From Georgfuchsia sp049276455 (GTDB lineage Bacteria; Pseudomonadota; Gammaproteobacteria; Burkholderiales; Rhodocyclaceae), in the NCBI GenBank assembly GCA_049276455.1, contig JBASWL010000076.1, positions 12,409-76,408 of the forward strand: 64,000 nt of DNA, given 5' to 3'. The notes under the pieces were generated by a model that saw only the letters and a program-made list of their open reading frames with translations, was not told the origin of the DNA and did not search any database. Both the position numbers and the translations under genes were made by a program. Shown in pieces: positions 19,777-28,781 of the stretch (position 1 is the first letter of the stretch; each line of letters begins with the position of its first letter).

Positions 19777-20934
19777 TCAGCGTCCGAGAAGTTCTCCCAG
19801 TGGCTTGAGCGATTCGACTCGATCGAAGACCACCTTTGTAATTGCCACGAGCGGCGCACCGAGTAACAACCCCCACACGCCCCAAAGCCAACCAAAGAAC
19901 AACAGTGCGATGAACAGTACTGCAGTATTCACGCGCGCGAACCGGCTTTGTAGCCAGGTCATGAACGCAAGACCGATAATCCCTGATAACAGCAGCGACA
20001 CACTCGCCACGGCGAATGCATAATACAAGGATCCGAACTGGAGGAAAGCGGCCACACCGCTCGCGAATGCGATCAATGCCGGACCAAGGTAGGGAACAAA
20101 ATGAAACACTCCGGAAGCGACACCCCAGACGCCCGCCTGGTCGAGACCGAGCGCCAGAAATGCAAGCCAGGTGCAAACAGCGAGCAGGGCATTTGATACG
20201 AGTATGGCGAGCAAGTAGCGTTGCACCTGCGTGTCGATCTCTTCAAGTATGCGTATAGCATCTCTCTTGCGTGACATTGATGGCCCGACGAGCTGCACCA
20301 CCTTGCGCCGGAAGTGCGCTCCCGACGCCAAAAGAAAATAGGTCAGCAACAGCACGATGGGGGTCTGCGCGGCAACCGTAACGAACAACGCGGACTGCGT
20401 GAAGGTGTAGTCGCTAAGCCATGTGGGTTCGGGTGCCTGCGTTACAACCGTGCGCATGCTTGGGCGCTTGCCCGGCTTGGCGCCTGCATCCGTGGCAGCC
20501 CCCTGGAGTTCGTGGGCAGCTTCCTGCATGTTCTGTAGTGCAGTTGGTGCACCCAGACGCGCGGTGTTTAAATCTTTGCGCAGGGTGCGGGCGGCTCTTG
20601 GCAACTTCTCGATCAAGGCCTCGGCGTCATCGCTCATCGAGACGCCAAGCCAGGAGAAACTCCCAACCAGGATTGCCAGCACCAATGCCGCCCCCATGCC
20701 ACGAGGTATGCGGAATGCCTCGAGCCGATCTACCAAAGGATGCAATGCGTAACTTGCGAGAATGCCAATCATCAGCGGGATGAAGAAGCCATGCGCCAGA
20801 TACAAAGCGGCGATCAGCGCAAAAAACGCCAGCATGCCGATCGGTATATGAAGCTTGGAATTATTGAACGCAGGAATTGTGGCAGCAGTTACCACTGCGT
20901 CCGGAGTGGCTGCCTCGTTTGCGTCATGTTGCAT
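19777..20934 (-). CDS. PerM/AI-2E family transporter
   Basis: This is a 385-residue inner-membrane protein with about seven to eight hydrophobic segments. The start MQHDANEAATPD is chosen because the frame upstream of it has no membrane or family character. The N-terminal pair of helices (SKLHIPIGMLAFFALIAALY, FIPLMIGILASYALHPLVDRLE) and the late PYLGPALIAFASGV segment are typical of the AI-2E/PerM family. Members include quorum-signal exporters and Na+/H+ antiporters, so the substrate is open. It is the first member of the palindrome regulon described below (site 21072). Confidence 0.85.
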   Translation of the reverse strand: MQHDANEAATPDAVVTAATIPAFNNSKLHIPIGMLAFFALIAALYLAHGFFIPLMIGILASYALHPLVDRLEAFRIPRGMGAALVLAILVGSFSWLGVSMSDDAEALIEKLPRAARTLRKDLNTARLGAPTALQNMQEAAHELQGAATDAGAKPGKRPSMRTVVTQAPEPTWLSDYTFTQSALFVTVAAQTPIVLLLTYFLLASGAHFRRKVVQLVGPSMSRKRDAIRILEEIDTQVQRYLLAILVSNALLAVCTWLAFLALGLDQAGVWGVASGVFHFVPYLGPALIAFASGVAAFLQFGSLYYAFAVASVSLLLSGIIGLAFMTWLQSRFARVNTAVLFIALLFFGWLWGVWGLLLGAPLVAITKVVFDRVESLKPLGELLGR

Positions 20935-21044
20935 TGCTGATTTCACCGAAAAATGCAAAAAACACAGATATCCCCAATGGGACCAATTGGTGCATTGAGA
21001 GGGAGCACCAGTTGCCGTTACGAATCGTAAAATCCTTGAGTTGT

Positions 21045-21087
21045 ATTGTGATCTCACTAAAAACGGCGATCTGTGCGCTGGCATACA
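21045..21087 (-). promoter_or_regulatory. Regulon site 1 and -10, perM-family gene
   Basis: Palindrome TGTGCGCTGGCATACA at 21072-21087; hexamer CACAAT at 21050-21045 after 21 bases. Predicted +1 near 21038 gives a 104-base leader to the permease gene. Confidence 0.7.
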
Positions 21088-21185
21088 CAAGGCGCCTGCC
21101 TGATACGCTCGGCTTGAATTTGTGCGGGTCCGGTACGATCATCTGCTGTCAGATGGCATCGGTGACATGGCCGCCATCAAACGGG

Positions 21186-21216
21186 AAGGCCAGGAAGCTT
21201 GAAGCTTCCTGGCCTT
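21186..21216 (-). terminator. Long perfect hairpin after an ompA-like gene
   Basis: AAGGCCAGGAAGCTT (21186-21200) and its exact reverse complement (21202-21216) are separated by one base, giving about 13 pairs with a tight loop. It lies just past the stop of the OmpA-like gene. There is no clear T-run on either side, so it may be a stabilising 3' hairpin instead of a classic terminator. Confidence 0.6.
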
Positions 21217-21238
21217 CAGGATGAAACTGCGGCTGATA

Positions 21239-22375
21239 TTATTTCGTACCGTTTACTTCAACCTCGACTCGGCGATCAGGCGCCAGACAAGCGATGAGTT
21301 TCTTGGTCGCTTTATTGCCTTTGCAGTCTTCCGGCTTGGTCACGGGTTCTGAGCCGTCAACGCCCTTGGTTACAATCTTGTCAGCCGGGATCCCTGCGGA
21401 TTCGACCAGGTAGGCCTTTACGGCTTCGGCACGTTGCGTCGACAACTTCATGTTGTAGGCGTGCGACCCGATCCGGTCGGTGTGCCCAGTTACCATGATG
21501 ACGTCAAAGTCGATGCCCTTCAGTTCAGCGGCAAAATTGTCAAGATCCTCTTTGCCTGTTGGCTTCACGGCTGCCTTGTCAAAATCGAACAGAGAGTCAG
21601 CAGAGAAAGATACCTTCTTCGGTGCTGGCGGACGGGGAGGTGGCGCAACAACCACTGGCATGGGCTCAGGGGCAACGGCAACCACTACTGGTTCGGGAAC
21701 TACCTCGCGCGGTGCAGGTTCCTGCGTTTTAGCACCAAAGCGATAGACCAGTCCCAGCGAGACCAGATCGATGTCGCCCTTGTTGCCGACTGCATCATTG
21801 ATCCGGTAGCGTTCCGCCTCAAGGCGCAGGCCAAGCGCTGGCGTGAAATGGTATTGAAGCCCCGCACCGAATTTGACGTTCGTGGCGCGCTCACTGGGGC
21901 TTGGATTGAGTACCGTGACCAAACCGCTCCCGCTGAATCTATCCTTGGCTTCGGCGCGGGTCAATCCAAGCCGGCCGAACGCGGAAAACTTTTCGGTAAA
22001 GGGCAGAATGCCAACCATGTCGAGATTGAACCCCTTGATCTTGATTTGACCGTTCAGTGTTCCTGCCGGCAATGTGGTTGCGGTGAAGCCGAATTCACCC
22101 AGATCGAAATAACCGCCTTCAAGGGCGAAGTTCCGGTTGAACTGGTAGCCACCAAAAATTTTGTAGCCAGTGTCGCGGTCGTCATCGGAGATGCCGGTAG
22201 TTGCAAACCCTCCGCTCAACAGACCGCTGGTGATCTTGTCATCGTCGATTTTCGCTCTTGACTGACCAACGTTGAGCCCGCCGTACCAGCCTGAATCTTC
22301 CGCGAGTGCCAAAGGGCTGGCGATGATGGCCAGTGCTGCCAGGCTCAGCATCCCTGAGTGTTTTGCTAATTTCAT
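21239..22375 (-). CDS. OmpA-family outer membrane protein with beta-barrel
   Basis: The 378 residues comprise a signal peptide (cleavage after SPLALA near residue 25), an eight-stranded OmpA-type barrel (SGWYGGLNVGQSRAKI to LVYRFG, about 28-212), a proline/valine linker with PPPRPPAPKK, and a C-terminal OmpA peptidoglycan-binding domain (SFSADSLFDFDKAAVKP; GHTDRIG; LSTQRAEAVKAYL). It would link the outer membrane to peptidoglycan. A good AAGGAG site precedes it. No regulon palindrome is seen upstream, unlike the other two OmpA-type genes here. Confidence 0.92.
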   Translation of the reverse strand: MKLAKHSGMLSLAALAIIASPLALAEDSGWYGGLNVGQSRAKIDDDKITSGLLSGGFATTGISDDDRDTGYKIFGGYQFNRNFALEGGYFDLGEFGFTATTLPAGTLNGQIKIKGFNLDMVGILPFTEKFSAFGRLGLTRAEAKDRFSGSGLVTVLNPSPSERATNVKFGAGLQYHFTPALGLRLEAERYRINDAVGNKGDIDLVSLGLVYRFGAKTQEPAPREVVPEPVVVAVAPEPMPVVVAPPPRPPAPKKVSFSADSLFDFDKAAVKPTGKEDLDNFAAELKGIDFDVIMVTGHTDRIGSHAYNMKLSTQRAEAVKAYLVESAGIPADKIVTKGVDGSEPVTKPEDCKGNKATKKLIACLAPDRRVEVEVNGTK

Positions 22376-22470
22376 GTTTTTCTCCTTGAGACGTTACCGT
22401 TCCGAATAAAGAATGAAGTCGTCAAGTTATGGTGAACCGTTGTCATGACTCGACGCTGTTACGATCAAGC

Positions 22471-22508
22471 AATAAACGCCGGCAGAAATTTATCTGCCGG
22501 CGTTTATT
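22471..22508 (-). terminator. Terminator overlapping the end of the ice-binding-like gene
   Basis: Arms 22471-22486 and 22493-22508 (AATAAACGCCGGCAGA and complement) form a perfect 16-pair stem with loop AATTTA. The stem base overlaps the stop codon of the upstream gene. It ends that transcript before the OmpA-like gene. Confidence 0.88.
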
Positions 22509-24565
22509 CATGGGGCTGGCACGTTGATGACGGTGTTGACCACCGTCACGGATGCGCCCAGCGACAACACTCTGCCGTTCAGGATCACTGGCGTAACATT
22601 ACCCGGGGTGGAGAATGAAGCACCCGCTTGGGAAATGATGGTTCCCTCCATGGTGCCGCCGCCACCTTCATTGATGGTCGCGAAACTGCCTACCTGCCAG
22701 AAGACGTTCTTGGCCTGGGCGCCGTTGATCAGCTTGACGCTGCGCGGGAATGCCGCGCCCGGACCGCCTACGGTAAGCGTGGTCGCTGTCTTGAACACCC
22801 ATACGGCATTGGCGTCGCCGAGACCGTCAAGCGTCAAGTCGCCAGCAAGCCCGGGAAGCCCGTCTTGTATCAGGAACGAACCACCGGGGGCGACATAGAC
22901 GCCGGGCGGGACGGTGAGTCCGGAAAGATTGGCGGCGACTGGCGTTCCGACAACCGGCGTTGCCACCAGGGCGTTATACGCAGTCAGCGCATCGGCACGG
23001 GCTACTGTTGCGATGCCGAAGGTGCCGGTGGGTGGCGCCGCGGTACCCGTACCTTCCGTAGGACAGCCAACAGTGGGCGGCGGCGGCGCAGTGAATATGC
23101 CGCCGTTGACGGTGCCGACATTGCTTCCCGTTTCGGTATAAATACAGTTCGGTGTCGCATCGTGGAATCCTGTCACCGCGGTGGAGATGGCGGTGGTGCC
23201 GATGTCGCCATTGATCACGGTATCAAGTCCCTGGTTGGTCATCCCGGCGGAACCGCCAAAGACCCCGAACGTCGCAGCCGATCCAAGCGGGAACGGCGAA
23301 ACCGGAGGTGGCGTCACGCAACTAACTACAGTAAAGGTCCATGTGAAGTCACTGGCCATGGTATTGGCTGTGGGGATTGCCAAGTCCTTGGCCCCGGCGG
23401 GTCCGCCTGTAATATTGGCCGTATAAAGGCCCACGGGGAGAACAGCAAGCGGCGTGAAGGTTGCAATGCGGCCGGTGGGGACATCAAGCACCACGGATGA
23501 TGGCGTAACAACTGTCGCGCCGGGGCCTGTCACGGTGAAATTCGCCGCAACTGTTGGATCATCCATTCGAATAGCGGAGGCGTTGAAGGTCGCGTTGATG
23601 GCCGCAGTGGGACATATATCGGGGGCAACATCGGCAGGGGTTGTAGAAATCACCGTAATAGGTGCTGGCGGAATTACTGCTGCCGCTGTGGTGAAAGTCC
23701 ATATGTAGTTGCTTGCAGCAGGCAAGGCGGCTTGATTGCCTGCCAGTGCATTGAGCGCCAGATCCGTCGCCGCGGTTGTAACTGTGGCGGTATAGGTCGT
23801 GCTGGCGGAGAGAACTGCCGTTGGCGTATAGGTCGCGGTTCTGCTGCCGACTGCATAGGTCGCGGCGCCACCTACAGGAGAGGGAGATACGCAAGGTGCC
23901 ACGCATGTCACCGTAAAAGTGCCGGCTGTGGTGATCGATGCAGGAGCCATATCCTCGGTAAAGACGGCGGTGATTGCCGCATTGGCTATCGCACCGGTAG
24001 TCGGAGTCGGAAGCGGAAGCGTCGTGGCCGGGACGGTAAGCGTCACTCTGGGCCGTGTGGTGTCTGGCGTTACGCCCGTTGCAAAGGTCCATACATAATT
24101 GACAGCCAATACAGTGCCTGTCGTGTCCTGGACCGCAGTGGTGATCGTGGCAGTACAGTCGGCACTGGCAGGAAGATCGGTTGCAGCCGGAAGTGGCAGC
24201 GTTGCCACATTGCCCGCTGCCAGGTAGGTAACTGTTCCTCCTCCTGTTACCTGCGTTTTGGGCGATCCGACGACTCCGGTAGTTCCGGGTGCGCCGCATG
24301 CCAGCGTAAAGCTTGCCGTCGTCAGCGTGGCGGGATCCATCGCCTTGCTGAAGGCGGCAGTGATTATTTTTGTGCTGATAGGAACCCCAGTGGCATTAGC
24401 CAGAGGAGCCAAAGCAGTCACGGTGGGCGCGAGCGTGACATCGCCCGAGCCCAGGATGGGATCTCGCCCGCCATCCCCGCCTCCGCCACATCCTGCCACC
24501 CAGGCACTAAGCAGAAATGCCATCAATAACACAAGATATCTTGAACAGCCGTCGTATTTCTTCAT
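22508..24565 (-). CDS. Ice-binding-like (DUF3494) lipoprotein with three Ig-like domains
   Basis: This 685-residue lipoprotein has a lipobox (WVAGC) near residue 27 followed by a glycine stretch. Three SbsA-type Ig-like domains (Big_5) follow, at about 45-165, 170-295 and 300-415, each ending with the pattern YxWTF. The C-terminal 250 residues match the DUF3494 ice-binding fold: FGVFGGSAGMTNQG, TVINGDIGTT, ADALTAYNAL, LDGLGDANAVWVFKTATTL and GTIISQAGASF. The ATG at 24565 is preferred over an in-frame GTG 9 bases earlier because AAGGTGAG precedes it. It is likely surface-exposed; ice binding itself is unproven and adhesion is an alternative. Confidence 0.88.
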   Translation of the reverse strand: MKKYDGCSRYLVLLMAFLLSAWVAGCGGGGDGGRDPILGSGDVTLAPTVTALAPLANATGVPISTKIITAAFSKAMDPATLTTASFTLACGAPGTTGVVGSPKTQVTGGGTVTYLAAGNVATLPLPAATDLPASADCTATITTAVQDTTGTVLAVNYVWTFATGVTPDTTRPRVTLTVPATTLPLPTPTTGAIANAAITAVFTEDMAPASITTAGTFTVTCVAPCVSPSPVGGAATYAVGSRTATYTPTAVLSASTTYTATVTTAATDLALNALAGNQAALPAASNYIWTFTTAAAVIPPAPITVISTTPADVAPDICPTAAINATFNASAIRMDDPTVAANFTVTGPGATVVTPSSVVLDVPTGRIATFTPLAVLPVGLYTANITGGPAGAKDLAIPTANTMASDFTWTFTVVSCVTPPPVSPFPLGSAATFGVFGGSAGMTNQGLDTVINGDIGTTAISTAVTGFHDATPNCIYTETGSNVGTVNGGIFTAPPPPTVGCPTEGTGTAAPPTGTFGIATVARADALTAYNALVATPVVGTPVAANLSGLTVPPGVYVAPGGSFLIQDGLPGLAGDLTLDGLGDANAVWVFKTATTLTVGGPGAAFPRSVKLINGAQAKNVFWQVGSFATINEGGGGTMEGTIISQAGASFSTPGNVTPVILNGRVLSLGASVTVVNTVINVPAP

Positions 24566-24664
24566 ATGCCTCACCTTTTCATCTGATCCGTAAAACCATC
24601 AATGTCATCGACGAATCCTGTCGATGCATGCGCTTTATGCCTAGAGCAGTGCCCCATGTTTTTA

Positions 24665-24707
24665 AGTATTACTTTCCAACGCAATAGGTTCTGTACGGTG
24701 GCGCACA
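24665..24707 (-). promoter_or_regulatory. Regulon site 2 and -10, ice-binding-like gene
   Basis: Palindrome TGTACGGTGGCGCACA at 24692-24707; hexamer AATACT at 24670-24665 after 21 bases. The predicted leader from about 24658 contains a hairpin (24606-24612 with 24620-24626, loop of seven). The rest of the 491-base gap to the next gene holds only regulon site 3. Confidence 0.75.
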
Positions 24708-24992
24708 TAGGCGAGACATTATTTCTTTTGCCAATAAATATACCGACCAGAAAAGAACGCACCGGAGCAACGATCATCAGCTCATCAAGCGGTACGCCCT
24801 GTATGCTGCCGAATATGGAAATGCGTAATGAGTGGCGTTCCGGGGCGGCATCAGGAATGCGCCGATATGCACAGGTATGGCAAAGTGAAGCTCGAATCCA
24901 CCCGACTGCTTGGGCTAATCACTGCGGCCTGGTTAGCCGGGCACTGGCTGGCAGAGCACGGCTTGCGGATGTTTCTCCGCGGCATGTTGCTC

Positions 24993-25036
24993 TGTGCGCT
25001 GACGTACAGAATACGCCGCGACAAAGGGAATACCCT
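24993..25036 (+). promoter_or_regulatory. Regulon site 3 and -10, DUF3096 gene
   Basis: Palindrome TGTGCGCTGACGTACA at 24993-25008. The best hexamer, TACCCT at 25031-25036, is after 22 bases, one more than at the other sites; at exactly 21 bases the hexamer is ATACCC. Predicted +1 near 25042, about 24 bases before the ATG. Confidence 0.6.
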
Positions 25037-25065
25037 CAAGAACTCTGCTTGCAAAGGAAATCGTC

Positions 25066-25215
25066 ATGAACATCACATTGAGTCTGGCACCACTGGTATC
25101 GCTGATTTCCGGTGTACTTATTCTGATCATGCCCAGACTGCTGAACTTTATCGTCGCCACCTACCTTATCGTCATCGGATTGCTGGGGCTGTTCGGCGAC
25201 ATCCACCTTAGATAA
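25066..25215 (+). CDS. DUF3096 small membrane protein, 49 residues
   Basis: The product MNITLSLAPLVSLISGVLI... is 49 residues with two hydrophobic helices around an IMPRLLNFIVATYLI centre. This matches the DUF3096 family, a short inner-membrane protein of unknown function. AAAGGAAATCGTC precedes the ATG. The gene is monocistronic and sits behind regulon site 3, so it is probably stress-regulated with the rest of the island. Confidence 0.85.
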   Translation: MNITLSLAPLVSLISGVLILIMPRLLNFIVATYLIVIGLLGLFGDIHLR

Positions 25216-25367
25216 ACGGAACAATCGCGCACAAAGGCATAGCGCGCGGGCTGTACTTCACGGATTGTGGTGCTATTCGGTTTGAATGAAAGCAGGGAAT
25301 CTCTATTCCTTGTCCTGTGGATGCTTGCGCATTTGTCAGCAATCATCCTGAGCCGAACTAGAAAAAC

Positions 25368-25511
25368 GCTGATTAAGTCCCCGCCGTCATTGCGCGCGAA
25401 GCGAACCAATCCATGTTGCAAGTAGCATCTTGTGCTTATGGATCGCCACGGGCCTTTGGCCTGCCGCGCCTTGCTCGCAGCAAGCCTCACCTCGACGACA
25501 GACTTAGTCCG
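25368..25511. repeat. MITE-like repeat copy A
   Basis: It begins GCTGATTAAGTC and ends GACTTAGTCCG, a degenerate inverted terminal pair. Inside are GTCATTGCG near the left end and CTCGACGAC near the right. It is closely similar along its length to copy B at 31415. It fills most of the 303-base gap between the DUF3096 and PLDc_N genes. Confidence 0.75.
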
Positions 25512-25518
25512 TATTTCC

Positions 25519-25707
25519 CTATGTCTTGCTGCCCCGTGGTCCAAGGAAATACCAGAGGATCAGGCCGAGCAGCGGCAGCAGTATTACCGCGAGGACCCAT
25601 ATCAGCTTCTTCTCATTGGAAACGGCGCTTTGAAAAATATTGATGATCGCCCAGATATCGCCAGCGAGTATCAGCAGGCCCCAGAGGCCGTTGTATCCAA
25701 TATTCAT
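25519..25707 (-). CDS. PLDc_N-domain small membrane protein
   Basis: This 62-residue protein has two hydrophobic helices (LWGLLILAGDIWAIINIFQS and LIWVLAVILLPLLGLILWYF) ending in GPR, the phospholipase-D N-terminal (PLDc_N) family pattern without any catalytic part. The start overlaps the end of the CRP-like gene by four bases (ATGA), so the two are translationally coupled. The role is unknown; membrane stress is a reasonable guess from context. Confidence 0.8.
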   Translation of the reverse strand: MNIGYNGLWGLLILAGDIWAIINIFQSAVSNEKKLIWVLAVILLPLLGLILWYFLGPRGSKT

Positions 25708-26585
25708 ATTGTTTCTTTTCTTCCTCTCATGCTTCGGTCGGTCTGGTGTGGATAGTGGTATCGCGCATCATCCATGCCGTGGCACCTGATCTCCGGTGCG
25801 GAACACTGTGATTGCGGAAGCAGGCGGTCGTATTCGTGTTTGACCACGGCATAACACTCGCAGACCCGCGCTTCCAGTCTTGGACGGTCGAGAACCACTA
25901 TGTGGCCGCGACTATAATGAATCAGCCCCGCCCGTTGCAGCGCTCCCGCCGCCTCGGTGACGCCTTCACGCCGCACACCCAGTAAATTGGCGATCAGTTC
26001 CTGCGTCATTGTCAGCTTTCTTGAGGGCAGGCAGTCCAGGCACGACAATATCCAGCGGCAAAGTCGCTGTTCCAGCGAATGGTGCCGGTTGCATGCCGCG
26101 CTTTGCGCGGTTTGCACGATCAGCGCCATCGTATAGCCAAGCAGCAGATGCAGCAGCGGGCCACCATGCTCCAACTCGCCTTTCAGCAGATCCGCCCGCA
26201 ACCGGTAAGCGTAGCCGGCGCTTAGTACCACCGATTGGCTCGGCAGGGTTTCGCCGCCCAGGAACGATGCAATGCCGGTTACGCCTTCGTTGCCTGTAAC
26301 CGCGAACTCCGCCGTTTGCCCATTGTTCATCACGTAGAACCGGCAAACGATGCCTGTCGTGTGGAAATACAGATATCTTTCCCGCTCGCCCGCACTGTAG
26401 ACGGAGGCACCCGGCGTCAAGGCAACCAGTTCCAGATTTTGCCGCAGACGCTCAAAATCTTCCGGCGGCAGCGCCGCGAGAAGACGATTTTGGCGAGGCG
26501 TATGTTGCGCGGAGATGGGCGGCATCAGCACCGGGGATTCGACGGTTGCCTTCGGATAGGGCCGAAGCAAATCTTGTTGCAGCAT
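25704..26585 (-). CDS. CRP/FNR-family regulator, paralogue 1
   Basis: The 293 residues comprise a cyclic-nucleotide-binding-like beta-roll (about 45-165), a dimer helix and a C-terminal helix-turn-helix: MTQELIANLLGVRREGVTEA near residue 200, where RREGVTEA should be the recognition helix. There are no FNR-type N-terminal cysteines for an iron-sulfur cluster. GGGAGAG lies five bases before the ATG; a second start at MPPISAQ (26525) aligns with paralogue 4. The C-terminal 30 residues are longer than in the paralogues. A degenerate regulon site lies about 100 bases upstream. Confidence 0.87.
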   Translation of the reverse strand: MLQQDLLRPYPKATVESPVLMPPISAQHTPRQNRLLAALPPEDFERLRQNLELVALTPGASVYSAGERERYLYFHTTGIVCRFYVMNNGQTAEFAVTGNEGVTGIASFLGGETLPSQSVVLSAGYAYRLRADLLKGELEHGGPLLHLLLGYTMALIVQTAQSAACNRHHSLEQRLCRWILSCLDCLPSRKLTMTQELIANLLGVRREGVTEAAGALQRAGLIHYSRGHIVVLDRPRLEARVCECYAVVKHEYDRLLPQSQCSAPEIRCHGMDDARYHYPHQTDRSMRGRKETI

Positions 26586-26680
26586 GGACGCTCTCCCAAA
26601 AAGCAGGTACTAGCATATTGGGTGCAAAATAAAATATTGCTTGCTCTTTATTGCATCCGGATTGATTTTCGTCACTCTTT

Positions 26681-26696
26681 TGTTCGATGGCGTACA
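26681..26696. promoter_or_regulatory. Regulon site 4, upstream of CRP-like paralogue 1
   Basis: TGTTCGATGGCGTACA fits the palindrome, but the hexamers at 21 bases (CGGATG towards the gene, CGCAAT the other way) do not look like -10 elements. It may be a repressor site or use a different spacing. Confidence 0.5.
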
Positions 26697-26786
26697 GATG
26701 CTACAAGAGAATCCGATCGCAATCGCAGCGATCCCCCGCCTTTGTTTCAGGGCTTAGAGGGGGTGATCGTCAGCATCTTGAAGGCA

Positions 26787-27752
26787 TCAGCGGCCGCGGC
26801 CCTTGCCGCGATCATCAGCATTCTCGCGATCTTTCTCCTTGTCTGAACGCCGCTCCCGTTTTGATTCTTGCGCAACATCCTTCCCCTGCTTTCCTTCTTC
26901 CTGACTGCGTGATTGGGATGCTGGCTGCTGACTCTGTACATCTCTATGTTTAGGCTGCTGTTGCGGTGTTGCCCTATGAACTGACTGTTTGACTGGCCGA
27001 CTTGCTCTGTCCGATGCTTGTGTGTGGCGAGTAGTTGGCGCGCTCTGCTTGGTTCCGTGAGGCGGGTCAGAACGCTGGCTGCTACGCGGCGCAGAATTTC
27101 TCTCCTGATTTACGCCCTTCTCTACACGCCTGTTGGGCGCTGGCGCACGTTGCACTCGCTCTGCTTCGTAATGCTGGCGCACCACCGGGTCGCGTGGCTG
27201 ATATCGGTAATTCTTGTTTTGCAACTCGTGCTGCTGCTCCACTTGGTGAGGATACCGGTCGCCGGAATATTTGCGCTGATAGTCGGGCAACGGAGGGCGC
27301 TCGGGAACCGAATGGCGATCCCAACGATCCCATCCGCCACGACGTTGTGACCAGTCATTGCCCCAGTGCTCGCCCCAGCGCGGCGGCGCATCCGACCTCC
27401 AGTCACGGAAGTACACCGGCGGTTGCCGGTAATAGCGCACAGGAATGCGTAGAACATAAAGTGGCACGTTATAGCGGTCTACCAGACCCCAGGGCCCGTT
27501 GTACCAGGAACTCGCGTACCAGTTATCCTGCTGATAGACCCAGTACATGCCATCGTAGAAGAAATAGTTCGAATCAAGCCCAGGTGCGTAATAGACCGGG
27601 TAGCCCGGTACTGGCACAAGATCCGGATACAGTGGCAGGTTGATGCCGATGCTCACGTTGGGAGACCAGAAACCGATACTGACTTGCTGAGCCGCCGCCG
27701 GGGTTGCCATCGAGAACAACAGCATCCATGTTACAAGAGCTTCATTTAGCAT
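26787..27752 (-). CDS. Exported aromatic-rich protein with charged disordered tail
   Basis: This 321-residue protein has a signal peptide (LLFSMATPAAAQQ, cleavage near residue 21). The aromatic N-terminal half contains PVPGYPVYYAPGLDSNYFFY and WYASSWYNGPWGLVDRYNVP, a recurrent pattern in exported betaproteobacterial proteins of unknown function. From about residue 140 it is arginine-, glutamine- and proline-rich and looks disordered. GGAGAAACAAAA precedes the ATG. It lies 77 bases after the crystallin/glycine-zipper gene and is probably in the operon that starts with the collagen-like gene. Confidence 0.72.
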   Translation of the reverse strand: MLNEALVTWMLLFSMATPAAAQQVSIGFWSPNVSIGINLPLYPDLVPVPGYPVYYAPGLDSNYFFYDGMYWVYQQDNWYASSWYNGPWGLVDRYNVPLYVLRIPVRYYRQPPVYFRDWRSDAPPRWGEHWGNDWSQRRGGWDRWDRHSVPERPPLPDYQRKYSGDRYPHQVEQQHELQNKNYRYQPRDPVVRQHYEAERVQRAPAPNRRVEKGVNQERNSAPRSSQRSDPPHGTKQSAPTTRHTQASDRASRPVKQSVHRATPQQQPKHRDVQSQQPASQSRSQEEGKQGKDVAQESKRERRSDKEKDRENADDRGKGRGR

Positions 27753-27829
27753 TTTTGTTTCTCCATTTTGATAACAGGGATCAATATCTCGGCCCCAGGC
27801 GACCACTGCTTTGCACGTTGCACCACGCG

Positions 27830-28642
27830 CTACTCGCGCGGCTCACCATGCTCGTTGACGGTAACGTTGGCCCCGGGAGGAGCAGTCATCTGGATACGAT
27901 GCTCCTGACCGCGGAAGTGGTAGGTCACATCCCAGAATTCCGGTTCGGTCTGGCTGGGTATGCTTTCACAATGCTTGACGTCCTGGGTTGTCACCTGCTG
28001 TCCGTTATCGCGACCAGCATTGGAGCCTATCGCCGCTCCCGCGACCGCGCCACCAACCGTGGCGATATCCTTGCCCCGTCCACCCCCAACCTGATGACCG
28101 AGAATGCCACCGATCAGGGCACCAGCAATCGCCCCGCCAACATTGGCTTTTCCACGTTCCTGAGTAACTTGCTCTCGCTCAACCCAACAGCGCTGTTCAG
28201 GTGGCCCGACCACCGCGTGAACCGAAACGACTTGCGCCTCGTACAGCCGCTCGTTGTGGCGCCGACGGTAGTTGTTGCTGTAGGCACCGGGTGCTGGTGC
28301 ATAACGATTTTCATCGATGCGCGCGTTGTTGTTCAAGACCCGCGCCGATGAAATCTGGTTGTTCAAGCCCATCGCGGCCAAGGAAGGATAACGGCCAGGG
28401 CGCAAAACGACACACTGGCCATTGAACCGACTGTCCTCGCAGACTTCCCAGCGATTACCGGTCACCACGACTGATGAGGCGCGGTCGTTGAAACCGCTGC
28501 GTCCAAAGTTGCCGACCCGGTTTTGCGCGGTGAAAGACCGACCTTCGAACCCTTGGCGTTCGTAAAAGGTAACCTGTGCGATCGCTTGCGTGGCAATCGC
28601 CACTCCCGCCACCGCCATTGCGTTTCTTAGTAGGGCATTCAT
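27830..28642 (-). CDS. Beta/gamma-crystallin plus glycine-zipper exported protein
   Basis: This 270-residue exported protein has a signal peptide ending ATQAIAQ near residue 22. Residues 23-100 form a beta/gamma-crystallin module (VTFYERQGFEGRSF and WEVCEDSRFNGQCVVLRPG), a fold that often binds calcium. Residues 150-205 form a glycine zipper (GGAIAGALIGGILGHQVGGG), as in SlyB and RcsF-linked lipoproteins. The start is fixed by AGGAG seven bases upstream. An envelope-stabilising role is likely, unproven. Confidence 0.82.
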   Translation of the reverse strand: MNALLRNAMAVAGVAIATQAIAQVTFYERQGFEGRSFTAQNRVGNFGRSGFNDRASSVVVTGNRWEVCEDSRFNGQCVVLRPGRYPSLAAMGLNNQISSARVLNNNARIDENRYAPAPGAYSNNYRRRHNERLYEAQVVSVHAVVGPPEQRCWVEREQVTQERGKANVGGAIAGALIGGILGHQVGGGRGKDIATVGGAVAGAAIGSNAGRDNGQQVTTQDVKHCESIPSQTEPEFWDVTYHFRGQEHRIQMTAPPGANVTVNEHGEPRE

Positions 28643-28781
28643 TGATTTCTCCTGTAGAAATTGCCTATGCCAAAGCCAATGGCCGGGTACCAACGAGCCC
28701 CGGATACTGATTTCGTTTGACGCCAATCCGCGAAGGCTCGAAGGTACCCAACCAGCCTGACCGCGGATTGACAACCACTTG

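Noticed and set aside
21121..21136. TGTGCGGGTCCGGTAC as a regulon site
   Set aside because: The left arm fits but the right arm is shifted by one base, and no -10 stands at the expected place.
22628..23500. Long plus-strand frames across the ice-binding-like gene
   Set aside because: They are a by-product of the repetitive G/C/A codon use of the real minus-strand gene and match no family I recognise.
26763..26846. Possible 27-residue hydrophobic peptide on the plus strand (VIVSILKASAAAALAAIISI...)
   Set aside because: Most of it is antisense to the charged K/R/E/D tail of the gene at 26787-27752, which yields hydrophobic codons automatically, and there is no ATG or convincing ribosome site.
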